DNA of 31,417 nt, from the NCBI GenBank assembly GCA_900540905.1, contig UQHR01000026.1, positions 1-31,417 on the forward strand, given 5' to 3'. Below the pieces are notes generated by a model. It was not told the origin of the DNA. It made no database searches and saw only the letters and a program-made list of their open reading frames with translations. This document shows, one piece after another, positions 9,957-18,419 of the stretch. Each line of letters starts with the position of its first letter. Position 1 is the first letter of the stretch. The stretch comes from an uncultured Collinsella sp. (lineage in GTDB: Bacteria > Actinomycetota > Coriobacteriia > Coriobacteriales > Coriobacteriaceae). The position numbers were made by a program, and so were the translations under genes.

Positions 9957-10081
9957 GCAGGATCTGAGGGCTGACCTTCGCGGACGTCCTCGGACATGAA
10001 AGAACCCCCGCTGCGCACTATGTGCGGCGGGGGTTCTTTCGTCCTGCGGAGTGTCCGCGAAGGTCAGCCCTCAGATCCTGC
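9957..10081. terminator. nifJ terminator nested in a 29-bp perfect inverted repeat
   Basis: The inner hairpin pairs GAAAGAACCCCCGC (9998-10011) with 10027-10040, followed by TTC-rich sequence, and probably terminates nifJ. Around it, 29 bases at 9957-9985 (starting GCAGGATCTGAGGG) are repeated perfectly in inverted orientation at 10053-10081. The whole forms a palindrome of about 125 bases that begins 10 bases after the nifJ stop. Confidence 0.8.
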
Positions 10082-10600
10082 TACGACTACGTCCTTGGAT
10101 TGTGTGGGCGGATGAAGGACGTAGTTGGCCGGGTATTCCGTCCCTTTCGCTGTTTCGCGGCTTTGCCGCGAAACCTCGCGCCACTTTGGGGATGGATGGG
10201 GGCGTGGTTGTTGCCGCCTTTTCGGAGCGCTTCTTTATTCCTTTTGCTGGATGAAAAGCCCCTTGTTTTTGCAGGGGTGCATACTCGACTTATAAGTGCA
10301 TAGAATCTCGTATAGCGCGAGTAAGATATTGCGCTGTCCGTTTTGTGTTTAGCAGAGATGTAGTTTGCATAATCCGACATAATCCTCGCTTCATTTAAAT
10401 AAAGTCGCACGTAAATTACGTAGATATGTCTGAGCTGGAGTTCTGTACGCTGAGCGGACAAAAACGACCGTTCACCGTTCCGCTATTTTCAAAATGAATA
10501 AAATGAGCGATAAAGAGAATATAAACCTTAATAAACTCGCGTATCGCACGGACGCGGGTTATTAATGGGTTGTAGGCCTTTTACAGAAAGGATTCCAGCA
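10082..10600. other. AT-rich 500-base gap between nifJ and arcC with several hairpins
   Basis: No gene is supported. The stretch holds an 11-bp inverted repeat ACTACGTCCTT/AAGGACGTAGT (10086-10125), a tight hairpin GTTTCGCGGC-ttt-GCCGCGAAAC (10152-10174), the palindrome ACTTATAAGT (10288-10297) and a close direct repeat ATAATCC around 10370-10385. The right half is very AT-rich and must contain the arcC promoter, but no unambiguous -35/-10 pair can be chosen. Confidence 0.5.
10528..10565 (+). promoter_or_regulatory. Inverted repeat in the arcC leader
   Basis: TTAATAA (10528-10534) and TTATTAA (10559-10565) flank CTCGCG and CGCGGG, giving an imperfect stem 35 bases before the arcC start. It could be a leader hairpin or an operator. 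Confidence 0.35.
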
Positions 10601-11563
10601 ATGTCTAAGCCTCTTGGCAAGCCCGATCGTATTGTCGTCGCCCTTGGCGGCAACGCCCTCGGCAACAACCCCGTCGAGCAGATCGAGGCCGTGAGCAACA
10701 CCGCCCACGCTCTCCTCGGTCTCATCGAGCAGGGCAATGAGATCATCATCACCCACGGCAACGGCCCGCAGGTCGGCATGATCCAGAACGCCTTCGCCGC
10801 TGCCCACGATGCCATCGGTACCCCCGAGATGCCGCTGCCCGAGTGCGGCGCCATGTCCCAGGGCTACATTGGTTATCACCTGCAGCAGGGCATCGGCCGC
10901 GAGATGCACAAGCGCTATAAGCGTTGGCACGCCGCCACCGTCGTCACCCAGATCGAGTGCGATCCCGACGATCCCGCGTTCAAGAACCCGACCAAGCCGA
11001 TCGGCCCCTTCTACACCGAGGAGCAGGCCAAGGAGTTCATGGCCGAGGATCCCTCCAAGGTCTTCGTCGAGGATTCCGGCCGCGGCTGGCGTCGCGTCGT
11101 CGCCTCCCCCGATCCCAAGAAGATCGTCGAGGCTGACTCCATCCTTAACCTGCTCGACAACGAGTTCATCGTCATCGCCTGCGGTGGCGGCGGCATCCCC
11201 GTCGTCCGCGACTACGAGAACAAGGGCTGCTACAAGGGCGTTCCCGCCGTCATCGACAAGGACCTGGGCGGCGAGCTGCTGGCCGAGGACTGCGACGCCG
11301 ACGTTCTGTTCCTGCTGACCGCCGTTGAGCATGTCGCCATCAACTTTGGCAAGCCCAACCAGGAGGAGCTCGAGGACCTCACCGCCGACGAGGCCGAGCG
11401 CCTGGCCGACGAGGGCCAGTTCGGCAAGGGTTCCATGGAGCCCAAGGTCCGCGCTGCCATCAAGTTCGCCCGTTCCCGCAAGGGCCGCACCTGCATCATC
11501 GGCGCTCTGGACAAGGCCGCCGAGACCATGGCTGGCCTCTCCGGTACCCGCATCCACGAGTAG
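10601..11563 (+). CDS. arcC: Carbamate kinase
   Basis: The 320-residue cytoplasmic enzyme interconverts carbamoyl phosphate plus ADP with ATP, CO2 and ammonia, and usually makes ATP at the end of arginine, agmatine, allantoin or related degradation. Family motifs are clear: VVALGGNALGNNP near the N-terminus, ITHGNGPQVGM, CGGGGIPVV, VIDKDLGGELLA and GSMEPKVRAAI near the C-terminus. Length matches the usual 310-320. The ATG at 10601 has AGAAAGGA eight bases upstream; in-frame extension to 10565 adds unconserved residues. No arginine deiminase, ornithine transcarbamylase or other carbamoyl-transferase gene is in the window, so its partner pathway is not visible. It is followed by its own terminator, so it is probably a single-gene unit. 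Confidence 0.95.
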   Translation: MSKPLGKPDRIVVALGGNALGNNPVEQIEAVSNTAHALLGLIEQGNEIIITHGNGPQVGMIQNAFAAAHDAIGTPEMPLPECGAMSQGYIGYHLQQGIGREMHKRYKRWHAATVVTQIECDPDDPAFKNPTKPIGPFYTEEQAKEFMAEDPSKVFVEDSGRGWRRVVASPDPKKIVEADSILNLLDNEFIVIACGGGGIPVVRDYENKGCYKGVPAVIDKDLGGELLAEDCDADVLFLLTAVEHVAINFGKPNQEELEDLTADEAERLADEGQFGKGSMEPKVRAAIKFARSRKGRTCIIGALDKAAETMAGLSGTRIHE

Positions 11564-11585
11564 TCTCTACTCTGTTGCCTCTCTC

Positions 11586-11661
11586 GTGGGCGCCAGGCAA
11601 AGCGCCCACAAACTAGCCTCTCTTCATGAGCCCCGCAGTCCGCTCCGACTGCGGGGCTTTT
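11586..11661 (+). terminator. arcC terminator (two hairpins, second with T-run)
   Basis: A first hairpin GTGGGCGC/GCGCCCAC (11586-11609) is followed by the intrinsic terminator GCCCCGCAGTC (11630-11640) paired with GACTGCGGGGC (11647-11657) and TTTT (11658-11661). Confidence 0.85.
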
Positions 11662-11670
11662 GCTATTCAC

Positions 11671-11755
11671 CTAGTCATTGGGGACGTTCTTAAATGACTA
11701 GTCAAACAAGAGCGTCCCCAATGACCACTCATTTAAGTCTGTCCCCAATGACTAG
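11671..11755. repeat. GGGGACGTTC dispersed repeat, imperfect 27-bp inverted repeat
   Basis: CTAGTCATTGGGGACGTTCT and the following TAAATGA (11671-11697) are mirrored, with two or three mismatches, at 11729-11755. A third copy of GTCCCCAATGAC lies between the arms (11714-11725). The GACTAG at the right end supplies the stop codon of the minus-strand peptidase gene (11754-11752). Confidence 0.75.
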
Positions 11756-12753
11756 CAGTAGGCCCACATGGCTTCGACTTCGTTGAGGACCTCTACGACG
11801 CCCCAGCGGCGGGCGCTGCGGCTGGCCGAGTTGGGGTCGTAGACGCCAATCTGGTTGGCATCATCGATACCGTAGAGCACGATGTAGTGACCCGCGTTGG
11901 TAAAGGTGCCGGGGCGCACTGCGGCGATGATGGGCGCACCCGAGCGCAGTGCCTGGGTCATCGAGTCGCGATCGTTATAGAGCTGTGTCCCGTTAAGCCC
12001 GAGCTGCCACGCGCCGCTTGTCATAAACGACCACTCGGTGGCACCGGTGGGGGCGTAATTGCCGGCTTCGGCCAGTGCGCATATATCGACCGGCGTCTTA
12101 TCGGTGCGGCCGGTCTTAAATATGTAGACCATGGTAAGGCAGGTGGGGCCACAGGCATTTTCGCGAATGGTGCCGCCGGCGTAGGGGAGCTCCGACCATG
12201 CGGGGTCGATCTGGTAGATATGAGGCATGGCGCCGGCCTGCCATTGCGACCGCGGGGTCGAGAACGCAAACGAATAGCCGGGAGCGACCGGGGCCTTGAG
12301 CAGCTTGTTTTCGGCGGTCGGTTCAAGACCGGCTGAGCCGTGAGAGATGCAGGACCCTAAGAATAAAAAGACCAGGCAGGCGGCAATGGAACAAAGCGCA
12401 AGGCGAAGGCGGCGGACTGGCAGTCCATGGCTTTCGGCATGTGGCGCAGGGCGAGAGGTCGAGCTGTCGCGACCGCGTTGGGGTCTCGAAAAGGAGCGCT
12501 TAACGTAGTAGTCGGTCTTGCGATGATCGTAGCGGCGTGGCTGCGATGAGTCGGTCTGGCGTTGGCGCGCGCTCGTGCTCGCGCGGTCTGGCTGCTGCAC
12601 GGTGCGGCTTTGTTGCCGCGAAGAAGCCCCGGGCCGCTCTTGTGGCCGTTGCGGGCTGTCGTTACCGGAGGTGCTTCTGGGCGTTGGCGTGGTACGGCCG
12701 GCAAGGCGCACGCTTTGTGGCCGCCGATCGTCGTCGCTGTATCCGTATGCCAT
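11752..12753 (-). CDS. Membrane-anchored C39-like cysteine peptidase
   Basis: The 333-residue protein has a long basic, Ser/Arg/Gln-rich N-terminal region (about 110 residues, likely disordered and cytoplasmic). One hydrophobic segment follows around 116-136 (LCSIAACLVFLFLGSCI), then an outer papain-like domain of the C39-like (peptidase_C39_2) type. Catalytic residues are evident: C201 in ENACGPTCL, H289 in AGHYIVLYG and D306 in VYDPNS. Such domains cleave peptides or act on the cell surface, but the substrate is unknown. I start at ATG 12753, which has AGGTGG five bases upstream; GTG 12762 is an alternative. The gene stands alone, convergent with arcC. It is far from the RiPP operon, so a role in leader cleavage is only a possibility. 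The stop codon lies inside a dispersed repeat. Confidence 0.8.
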   Translation of the reverse strand: MAYGYSDDDRRPQSVRLAGRTTPTPRSTSGNDSPQRPQERPGASSRQQSRTVQQPDRASTSARQRQTDSSQPRRYDHRKTDYYVKRSFSRPQRGRDSSTSRPAPHAESHGLPVRRLRLALCSIAACLVFLFLGSCISHGSAGLEPTAENKLLKAPVAPGYSFAFSTPRSQWQAGAMPHIYQIDPAWSELPYAGGTIRENACGPTCLTMVYIFKTGRTDKTPVDICALAEAGNYAPTGATEWSFMTSGAWQLGLNGTQLYNDRDSMTQALRSGAPIIAAVRPGTFTNAGHYIVLYGIDDANQIGVYDPNSASRSARRWGVVEVLNEVEAMWAYC

Positions 12754-12836
12754 TCGAACCACCTTGCCTCGTGTGTAACTTGTCTATCCTACATAAAAAG
12801 ATGTACGACGCATGGGTATGTGCGCCAAAAGCCTGA

Positions 12837-13109
12837 CAAACGGTATGAACGTTGCCGCGCCGCGCGCCAAGCGTCACGGCAACAGGTATTCAAAAACAGA
12901 CAAGATGAAAGCGTCCAAGACGAATGGCGTCCCCAGCCGTTCGTCCCAAAAACGGTGCCGCTCGTTTTGCAGTTCTGCCTTCGGTCGAGCTGCAAGCGGC
13001 GTTGCTGTGCCAAGGCTGTATCTTAAAGCCACGAAATAAAAGTGCGCGGCAAAACAGACCGCGCAGGGGTGACGCCAAAGGGGCGTCAAGCAAGGAAAGG
13101 AGGGAAACA
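12837..13109 (+). other. Leader region of the APC permease, with two hairpins before the ribosome-binding site
   Basis: No gene is seen in these 270 bases. TGCGCGG/CCGCGCA (13043-13065) and TGACGCC/GGCGTCA (13070-13088) form two successive hairpins, the second ending seven bases before the AAGGAAAGGAGGG ribosome-binding site. This arrangement could control translation. I do not recognise a T-box or a known riboswitch. No clear promoter box can be picked. Confidence 0.4.
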
Positions 13110-14561
13110 ATGGCGGATACGAACGCAGAGGTTGCAGTCGAGGATAACGGCGGCATGAAGAAAACGCTCTCGCTCTGGAACTTCTTTACCATCGGTTTCG
13201 GTGCCATCATCGGCACCGGCTGGGTTCTGCAGGTCGGCGACTGGATGGTCGTGGGCGGCGGTCCCGTTCCCGCTATGATCGCATTCCTCTTGGGTGCAAT
13301 CTTCCTCGTGCCCGTCGGAGCTGTTTTCGGTGAGCTCACGGCTGCCATCCCCATCTCGGGCGGCATCGTCGAGTATGTCGATCGCAGCTTTGGCCGTACG
13401 CTGAGCTACATTACTGGTTGGCTCCTTGCCCTGGGCAACGGCATTCTGTGCCCGTGGGAGGCCATCGCCATCTCGACCCTCGTGTCCGAGATGTTCGGTA
13501 GCCTGCCCGGTCTTGAGTGGCTGCGCGCCGTCAAGCTCTACACCATCCTGGGCGCCGACGTTTACCTGTTCCCGACGCTGATCGCGCTCGGCTTTGCAGT
13601 CTACGTCATCTTCCTTAACTTCCGCGGTGCCAGCTCGGCCGCCAAGCTCCAGGCCTTCCTGACCAAGGCCCTGCTCTGCGGCATGCTGCTCGCCATGGGC
13701 GTCTCGCTGTTCACCGGTTCGCCGGACAACGCCATGCCCGTGTTCTCCCAGGTCACCGGTGCTGGCGGCGGCAAGGCCGCTACCGAGGGCGCCAGCCTGT
13801 TCGCCGGCATCGTGTCGGTCCTGGTTCTGACCCCGTTCTTCTACGCCGGCTTCGACACCATTCCTCAGCAGGCTGAGGAAGCGGCCGAGGGCCTCAACTG
13901 GAACAAGTTCGGCAAGATCATCTCCCTGGCCCTGCTGGCCGCCGGCGGCTTCTACATGGTCTGCATCTACTCGTTCGGCACCATCCTCGACTGGCACGAG
14001 TTCGTTAAGAGCCCGGTTCCCGCGCTCGCCTGCCTCAAGGGCATCAACATGCTCCTGTATCTGGCCATGCTCGTCATCGCCACGCTTGGACCCATGGGCC
14101 CGATGAACTCCTTCTACGGCGCCACGAGCCGCATCATGCTCGCCATGGGCCGCAAAGGTCAGCTGCCCGAGAAGTTCGCCGAGGTCGATCCCAACTCCGG
14201 CGCTCCCAAGCTCGCCTGCGTCGTCCTGGGCGTCATCACCGTCGTCGGACCGTTTTTGGGCAAGAACATGCTCATCCCTCTGACCAACGTGTCGGCTCTC
14301 GCCTTCATCTTCTCCTGCGGTATGGTCGCCCTCGCTTGCCTGCGCATGCGCTTCACCGAGCCCGACCTGCCTCGTCCCTACGAGGTGCCCGGCGGCAAGT
14401 TTGGCATCGGCCTCGCTATCGCCGCCTGCGCCATCATCATCGGCCTGCTCGTGATTCCATTCTCTCCCGCCTCCCTCAACATGGTGGAGTGGAGCATCGT
14501 GATCGGCTGGTTGGCTATTGGCCTGGCCCTCATGGCCTTCACCAATTCCCGCAAAAAGTAA
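13110..14561 (+). CDS. APC-superfamily amino-acid permease
   Basis: This 483-residue integral membrane protein carries amino acids or amines across the cytoplasmic membrane. The N-terminus shows the family hallmark in helix 1, FTIGFGAIIGTGWV, which contains the unwound substrate-binding segment. GELTAAIPISGGIVEYV follows in helix 2. About 12 hydrophobic segments extend to the C-terminus. I start at ATG 13110, which has a near-perfect AAGGAGG six bases upstream; the frame is open further upstream but without conservation. Substrate cannot be read from the sequence. The peptidase-like amidohydrolase follows in the same direction after 130 bases, with a GC-rich hairpin between, so partial co-transcription is possible. 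Confidence 0.93.
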   Translation: MADTNAEVAVEDNGGMKKTLSLWNFFTIGFGAIIGTGWVLQVGDWMVVGGGPVPAMIAFLLGAIFLVPVGAVFGELTAAIPISGGIVEYVDRSFGRTLSYITGWLLALGNGILCPWEAIAISTLVSEMFGSLPGLEWLRAVKLYTILGADVYLFPTLIALGFAVYVIFLNFRGASSAAKLQAFLTKALLCGMLLAMGVSLFTGSPDNAMPVFSQVTGAGGGKAATEGASLFAGIVSVLVLTPFFYAGFDTIPQQAEEAAEGLNWNKFGKIISLALLAAGGFYMVCIYSFGTILDWHEFVKSPVPALACLKGINMLLYLAMLVIATLGPMGPMNSFYGATSRIMLAMGRKGQLPEKFAEVDPNSGAPKLACVVLGVITVVGPFLGKNMLIPLTNVSALAFIFSCGMVALACLRMRFTEPDLPRPYEVPGGKFGIGLAIAACAIIIGLLVIPFSPASLNMVEWSIVIGWLAIGLALMAFTNSRKK

Positions 14562-14581
14562 CGCCGAGCCGGGGCGGATCG

Positions 14582-14610
14582 GGTGCGCGGGACCCTCTCT
14601 CCCGCGCACC
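14582..14610 (+). terminator. GC-rich hairpin between permease and amidohydrolase genes
   Basis: GGTGCGCGGGA (14582-14592) pairs perfectly with TCCCGCGCACC (14600-14610) over a 7-base loop. No T-run follows, so termination may be partial or factor-dependent. Confidence 0.5.
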
Positions 14611-14691
14611 GAACCCGGTACCACTTGGGTAGCTTTGTGAGGCCAAACCCAACATGGCCTCGCCCACTATATGGATCCATAAGGAGGAACC

Positions 14692-15969
14692 ATGTCCACT
14701 AAGTATGCAATCGTTGGCGGTAAGCTCATCGACGGTACCGGCGCCGAGCCGGTCGAGAACTCCCTCGTTCTCGTCGACGACAACGGCAAGATCGAGTACG
14801 CCGGTGTTATGCGGGACCTTCCCGAGGGCGTTGAGGTTATCGACGCCGCCGGCAAGACTGTCCTTCCCGGCCTGATCGACACCCACCTGCACTTCTCGGG
14901 CAACCTAACCGACGATGACACCGATTGGGTCATGCAGCCGCTCCTCGAGAAGCAGGCAGTTGCCGTCAAGCAGGCCTACGACTGCCTCACCCACGGCCTC
15001 ACCACCGTCTGCGAGATCGGCCGCTTTGGTATCCAGATTCGCGACTGCATCGACAAGGGCGTCTTTAAGGGCCCGCGCGTTCTGGCCACCGGCCTGGGCT
15101 TCTGCCGCGTTGCCGGTCACGGCGACTCCCACCACTGCACCCAGGAGCTCAACAAGGAATCCCATCCCTGGGGCGACCAGGTCGATGGCCCTTGGGATCT
15201 GCGCAAGGCCGTCCGTCGTCGCCTGCGCGAGAACCCCGATGCCATCAAGATCTGGGCTACCGGTGGCGGCATCTGGCGCTGGGACTCCGGCCGCGATCAG
15301 CACTATTGCTCCGAGGAGATCCAGGCCGTGGTCGAAGAGGCCAAGATGGTCGGTATCCCCGTGTGGAGCCACTGCTACAACAACCACGCCGCTGCCTACG
15401 ATTCCGTCCGCTTTGGCTGCGAGCAGCTGATTCACGGTTTCGATATCGATGAGCGCACCATGGACCTCATGGCCGAGCAGGGCACCTTCTTCACCCCGAC
15501 GATCGCCTTCCTGCCCACCTGGTACGCCACCTATCCGCCCGTCTACGTCCCCGAGCTGCACGACAAGTACGAGGGCACCCTGGTCGAGAAGGAGCTGCAG
15601 CGCAACTACGACTGCCTGCGCGAGGCCAAGAAGCGTGGCGTCGTCATGACGATCGGCTCCGACTCCTTCTCCTTCGTCACCCCGTACGGCACCTGCTCCA
15701 TCGAGGAGATGTACGAGTTCGTCGACAAGATCGGCTTCACCCCGGTCGAGACCATCACCTGCGCCACCCTCAACGGCGCCAAGATGTGCCACATCGAGGA
15801 CGAGACCGGTTCCATCGAGGCCGGCAAGTGCGCCGACCTGCTGGTCGTCAACGGTGACGTCGCCGCCGACATCCATGTGCTCAACACCGACAACATGGAC
15901 GTCATCATGAAGGACGGTTGGATCGTCGAGGCTGGCACCTTTGGCGAGGCCAACAAATACAGCGCCTAA
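14692..15969 (+). CDS. Metal-dependent amidohydrolase, imidazolonepropionase/Xaa-Pro dipeptidase-like
   Basis: The 425-residue protein has the amidohydrolase fold with all expected metal ligands: H65 and H67 in DTHLHF, the lysine K186 in AIKIWATGGG that is carboxylated in this subgroup, H227 in WSHCYNN, H248 in LIHGFDID and D324 in GSDSF. The I-K-x-x-A-T-G-G pattern is typical of the imidazolonepropionase-like group that includes Xaa-Pro and hydrophobic dipeptidases. The short N-terminal beta domain (KYAIVGGKLIDGTGAEP) and the C-terminal return (GSIEAGKCADLLVVNGD) are complete. ATAAGGAGGAACC gives an excellent ribosome-binding site for ATG 14692. Following an amino-acid permease, a role in dipeptide or cyclic amide breakdown is plausible, but the substrate is not determined. 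Confidence 0.88.
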   Translation: MSTKYAIVGGKLIDGTGAEPVENSLVLVDDNGKIEYAGVMRDLPEGVEVIDAAGKTVLPGLIDTHLHFSGNLTDDDTDWVMQPLLEKQAVAVKQAYDCLTHGLTTVCEIGRFGIQIRDCIDKGVFKGPRVLATGLGFCRVAGHGDSHHCTQELNKESHPWGDQVDGPWDLRKAVRRRLRENPDAIKIWATGGGIWRWDSGRDQHYCSEEIQAVVEEAKMVGIPVWSHCYNNHAAAYDSVRFGCEQLIHGFDIDERTMDLMAEQGTFFTPTIAFLPTWYATYPPVYVPELHDKYEGTLVEKELQRNYDCLREAKKRGVVMTIGSDSFSFVTPYGTCSIEEMYEFVDKIGFTPVETITCATLNGAKMCHIEDETGSIEAGKCADLLVVNGDVAADIHVLNTDNMDVIMKDGWIVEAGTFGEANKYSA

Positions 15970-16020
15970 GATACCGTTTGTCGATGACTGGATGTAAAAC
16001 ACAGTTTTTGATTGCATAAT

Positions 16021-16056
16021 GCAATGGAGAGGGTCGCTTGCGGCCCTCTCCATTGC
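16021..16056 (+). terminator. Hairpin terminator after the amidohydrolase
   Basis: GCAATGGAGAGGG (16021-16033) pairs perfectly with CCCTCTCCATTGC (16044-16056). The T-run is absent, but the 13-bp stem between two transcription units makes termination likely. Confidence 0.65.
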
Positions 16057-16080
16057 TATGGGTGTGGTAGATAAAAGGGG

Positions 16081-17472
16081 ATGACGGTGGATTTAAACAG
16101 GCTGATTCTGGGCAAGAGTTACAACTCTACCAAGGTCTTTCGTACGGCCCAGCATGTGGTCCAGGCCATCCTACTCGGTGTTGTCGTTCCGGCGCTTATT
16201 CTGCTGCTTATCTGGGATTTAACCGATAATCCCAATCCCGTTCCGGGCGTTGTCGTTATTGCCGGCCTGGTCATGCTGTGCTTCTTTTTCTCGTATGTCT
16301 TTGTGGTCCCCGACGACCTCACATCGAGCGCAACCGACCGTACGCTCGCCATCGCATCAAAAATATTCGCCTATACGTCGCGCGGCCTTACGCCCGAAGC
16401 GGCCCTGGGTGCCTCTAAAATTATCCTATCCGAGACCATCGCCTCCGCCATCTGCTTTACCGATGGCAAACAGGTGTTGGCAAGCTGGGGCGAGGACTCG
16501 GCAAAGTGCCCTGCCGGCACCCCGGTAGTGCTCAAGACCACGCTCAACGTGATTGAGACGGGTGAGCAGAGCGTGTTTTCGCGTGACACCTCCAATGAGA
16601 CGGGTGGCTATTTTCCCCGCCTGCGCGCCGGCATTGTCGCGCCGCTTACCGTGCGCGGGCATTGTGTGGGCACACTCGAGCTGTATTACCCCCGCCTGAG
16701 CAGCATCGATATGCGCCAGACGGCCCTTGCTTCGGGCTTTGCCGATCTCATTTCCACGCAGCTCGCCAGCTTTGAGCTCGAGCGCCAGGACGAGCTCACA
16801 GCTCGCGTTGAGCTACGCGCCCTGCAGTCGCAGGTCGACCCGCATTTTCTATTCAATACCATTAGCACGATTGTGTCGCTCGTTCGAACCGAGCCCGACA
16901 AGGCGCGATCGCTGCTGATCGACTTTTCCAACTACTATCGTCAGACGCTTTCTGATTCCGATACGCTCACCACGCTCGAGCACGAGGTGGAACAGGGCAC
17001 CCGTTATATCAATCTTATGCAGGCCCGGTATGGCGACGGCCGTCTGCGCGTTTCGGTCGACATCGACTTTGAGGTGCGCGACAGCCTGGTGCCGCCGTTT
17101 ATCTTGCAGCCGCTGCTCGAAAACTGCATCAAGCATGCGCAGCGCGAGACCGAGCCGCTTTCTATTCGTGTTAGGGCTTTTGAGACCGATGACGGCTTGG
17201 AGATTATCGTCGAAGATGACGGCATCGGTATGAACGAAGAAGTCTGCGCGCATCTGTTTGAGCAGCATCGCCGAGAGGAGCCCGAGAGCATTACCGCCGA
17301 CGGCTCCATCAAGCGAGGTTGCGGCCTGGCGCTCTTCAATGTGCTTCAGCGCATCCATTTCTTTTACGGAGAAGATTCTGGCATGCGCGTGAAGTCCCAG
17401 GAGGGCGTGGGAACACAGGTCATCGTTGAGTTGAACGGCGAACCGCATGAGCCGGCGCCGCTAACGGTGTAG
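16081..17472 (+). CDS. LytS-type sensor histidine kinase (copy 1)
   Basis: The 463-residue kinase has two N-terminal membrane helices (about 25-45 and 57-78) and a GAF-like sensory region (about 90-240). The kinase core of the His_kinase (LytS/YehU) type follows, with phospho-acceptor H255 in QVDPHFLFNT. The ATP site shows N-box LLENCIKHA, G1 EDDGIGM and G2 GCGLALFNV. It would autophosphorylate and pass phosphate to the LytTR regulator 38 bases downstream. ATG 16081 is adjacent to AAAAGGGG with no spacing, so the GTG at 16087, six bases from that site, may be the true start. The paralogue at 28568 has the same layout. The signal is unknown; the GAF-like region suggests an intracellular ligand. 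Confidence 0.9.
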   Translation: MTVDLNRLILGKSYNSTKVFRTAQHVVQAILLGVVVPALILLLIWDLTDNPNPVPGVVVIAGLVMLCFFFSYVFVVPDDLTSSATDRTLAIASKIFAYTSRGLTPEAALGASKIILSETIASAICFTDGKQVLASWGEDSAKCPAGTPVVLKTTLNVIETGEQSVFSRDTSNETGGYFPRLRAGIVAPLTVRGHCVGTLELYYPRLSSIDMRQTALASGFADLISTQLASFELERQDELTARVELRALQSQVDPHFLFNTISTIVSLVRTEPDKARSLLIDFSNYYRQTLSDSDTLTTLEHEVEQGTRYINLMQARYGDGRLRVSVDIDFEVRDSLVPPFILQPLLENCIKHAQRETEPLSIRVRAFETDDGLEIIVEDDGIGMNEEVCAHLFEQHRREEPESITADGSIKRGCGLALFNVLQRIHFFYGEDSGMRVKSQEGVGTQVIVELNGEPHEPAPLTV

Positions 17473-17510
17473 CACGCGGTTGGATTGAGAGAAAAAGAGG
17501 GGAAGCGCAT

Positions 17511-18245
17511 ATGTCCGAAGGCTGGAACATCTTGGTGGTTGATGACGAGCCTCCCATTAGGGCCGAGCTACGCTATCTGCTGGAAAAGGATGCGCGTGTG
17601 GGACAGATTGCCGAAGCGGGCAATGTCACCGAAGCCGTGGAGTCGATTCTGTCGAACAAGCCCGACGTGCTGTTTTTAGACATTACCATGCCCGGTCGCT
17701 CGGGAATTGAGCTTGCCGAGACGCTGCAGAACCTAAAGACGCCGCCGGTGGTTGTGTTTGTGACAGCGTTTGCCGAATTTGCCGCCGATGCGTATAACCT
17801 CGATGCGGTCGACTATGTCGTCAAGCCGGTCGAGGACGCACGCCTGTCAAAGGCACTCGACAAGATCGAGGCAGCCTTGGGTGCCCGTCGTGTTATCCAT
17901 GCTCCGCGCCAACCTTTGCGTCTGACGGTGGACCGCGGGGGCAAAAAGGTGTTCATTCCCGCCGCAGACGTTTGCTACTTTGAGGCGCGCGCCGATTTTT
18001 GCAACGCCATCTGCGCCGAGGGAACGTACCTGATCAATGAGTCGATTTCCTCGCTCGAGCGTCGCTTGGGCTCCGAGGGCTTTATCCGCGTCCATCGCAG
18101 CTATCTGGTCAATTTGGAAGACGTGCACAATGTCGAGGTCGGGTCCACCGGTCTTATGGAGCTTAGGCTCGATCGCGTTGACTCGGCGGTACCCGTGTCT
18201 CGTCGTCGCGCCGCCGAGGTCAAGGCTCACCTGGGGCTTGCGTAA
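17511..18245 (+). CDS. LytTR-family response regulator (copy 1)
   Basis: The 244-residue regulator has a receiver domain (acidic pair in VVDDEP, phospho-acceptor D57 in LFLDITMPG, TAFAEFAADAY, VVKPVEDA) and a C-terminal LytTR DNA-binding domain from about 140 (LTVDRGGKKVFIPAADV, then FIRVHRSYLVNLEDV). It would be phosphorylated by the kinase immediately upstream and bind paired direct repeats in promoters. ATG 17511 is preceded by GAGGGGAAGCG. A strong terminator follows 70 bases after the stop, so kinase and regulator form a two-gene operon. Confidence 0.93.
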   Translation: MSEGWNILVVDDEPPIRAELRYLLEKDARVGQIAEAGNVTEAVESILSNKPDVLFLDITMPGRSGIELAETLQNLKTPPVVVFVTAFAEFAADAYNLDAVDYVVKPVEDARLSKALDKIEAALGARRVIHAPRQPLRLTVDRGGKKVFIPAADVCYFEARADFCNAICAEGTYLINESISSLERRLGSEGFIRVHRSYLVNLEDVHNVEVGSTGLMELRLDRVDSAVPVSRRRAAEVKAHLGLA

Positions 18246-18317
18246 GCGGTATGCACGCCATCGTTTGCCACCGCAGGTTTGGCTAAGGCTTACGTGCAGC
18301 TTGTCGTTGCGTGTGGC

Positions 18318-18368
18318 CCCCCGAAGGTGCCTCGGCCGTGTTGCCGAGTGACCCTTCGGGGGCTTTTT
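18318..18368 (+). terminator. Intrinsic terminator of the kinase/regulator operon
   Basis: CCCCCGAAGG (18318-18327) pairs with CCTTCGGGGG (18353-18362), with an inner stem CTCGG/CCGAG, followed by CTTTTTG (T-run 18364-18368). Confidence 0.9.
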
Positions 18369-18419
18369 GCGTTTGAGGTGAGTGCTGCGAGGCATTCTGA
18401 ACCCGCCGGCTACGCTCGG

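Noticed and set aside
11752..12753. The C39-like peptidase as the dedicated RiPP leader peptidase
   Set aside because: It is 7 kb away, in core-like sequence, on its own transcript and has no transporter fusion; kept only as a remote possibility.
12837..13109. T-box or other amino-acid riboswitch before the permease
   Set aside because: No T-box sequence, specifier loop or antiterminator pair could be recognised; only two simple hairpins.
13086..14624. Long minus-strand frame over the permease gene (and similar ones opposite arcC at 10562-11557, the amidohydrolases and MATE gene)
   Set aside because: Low-complexity antisense shadows of high-GC genes; the plus-strand genes have clear family motifs.
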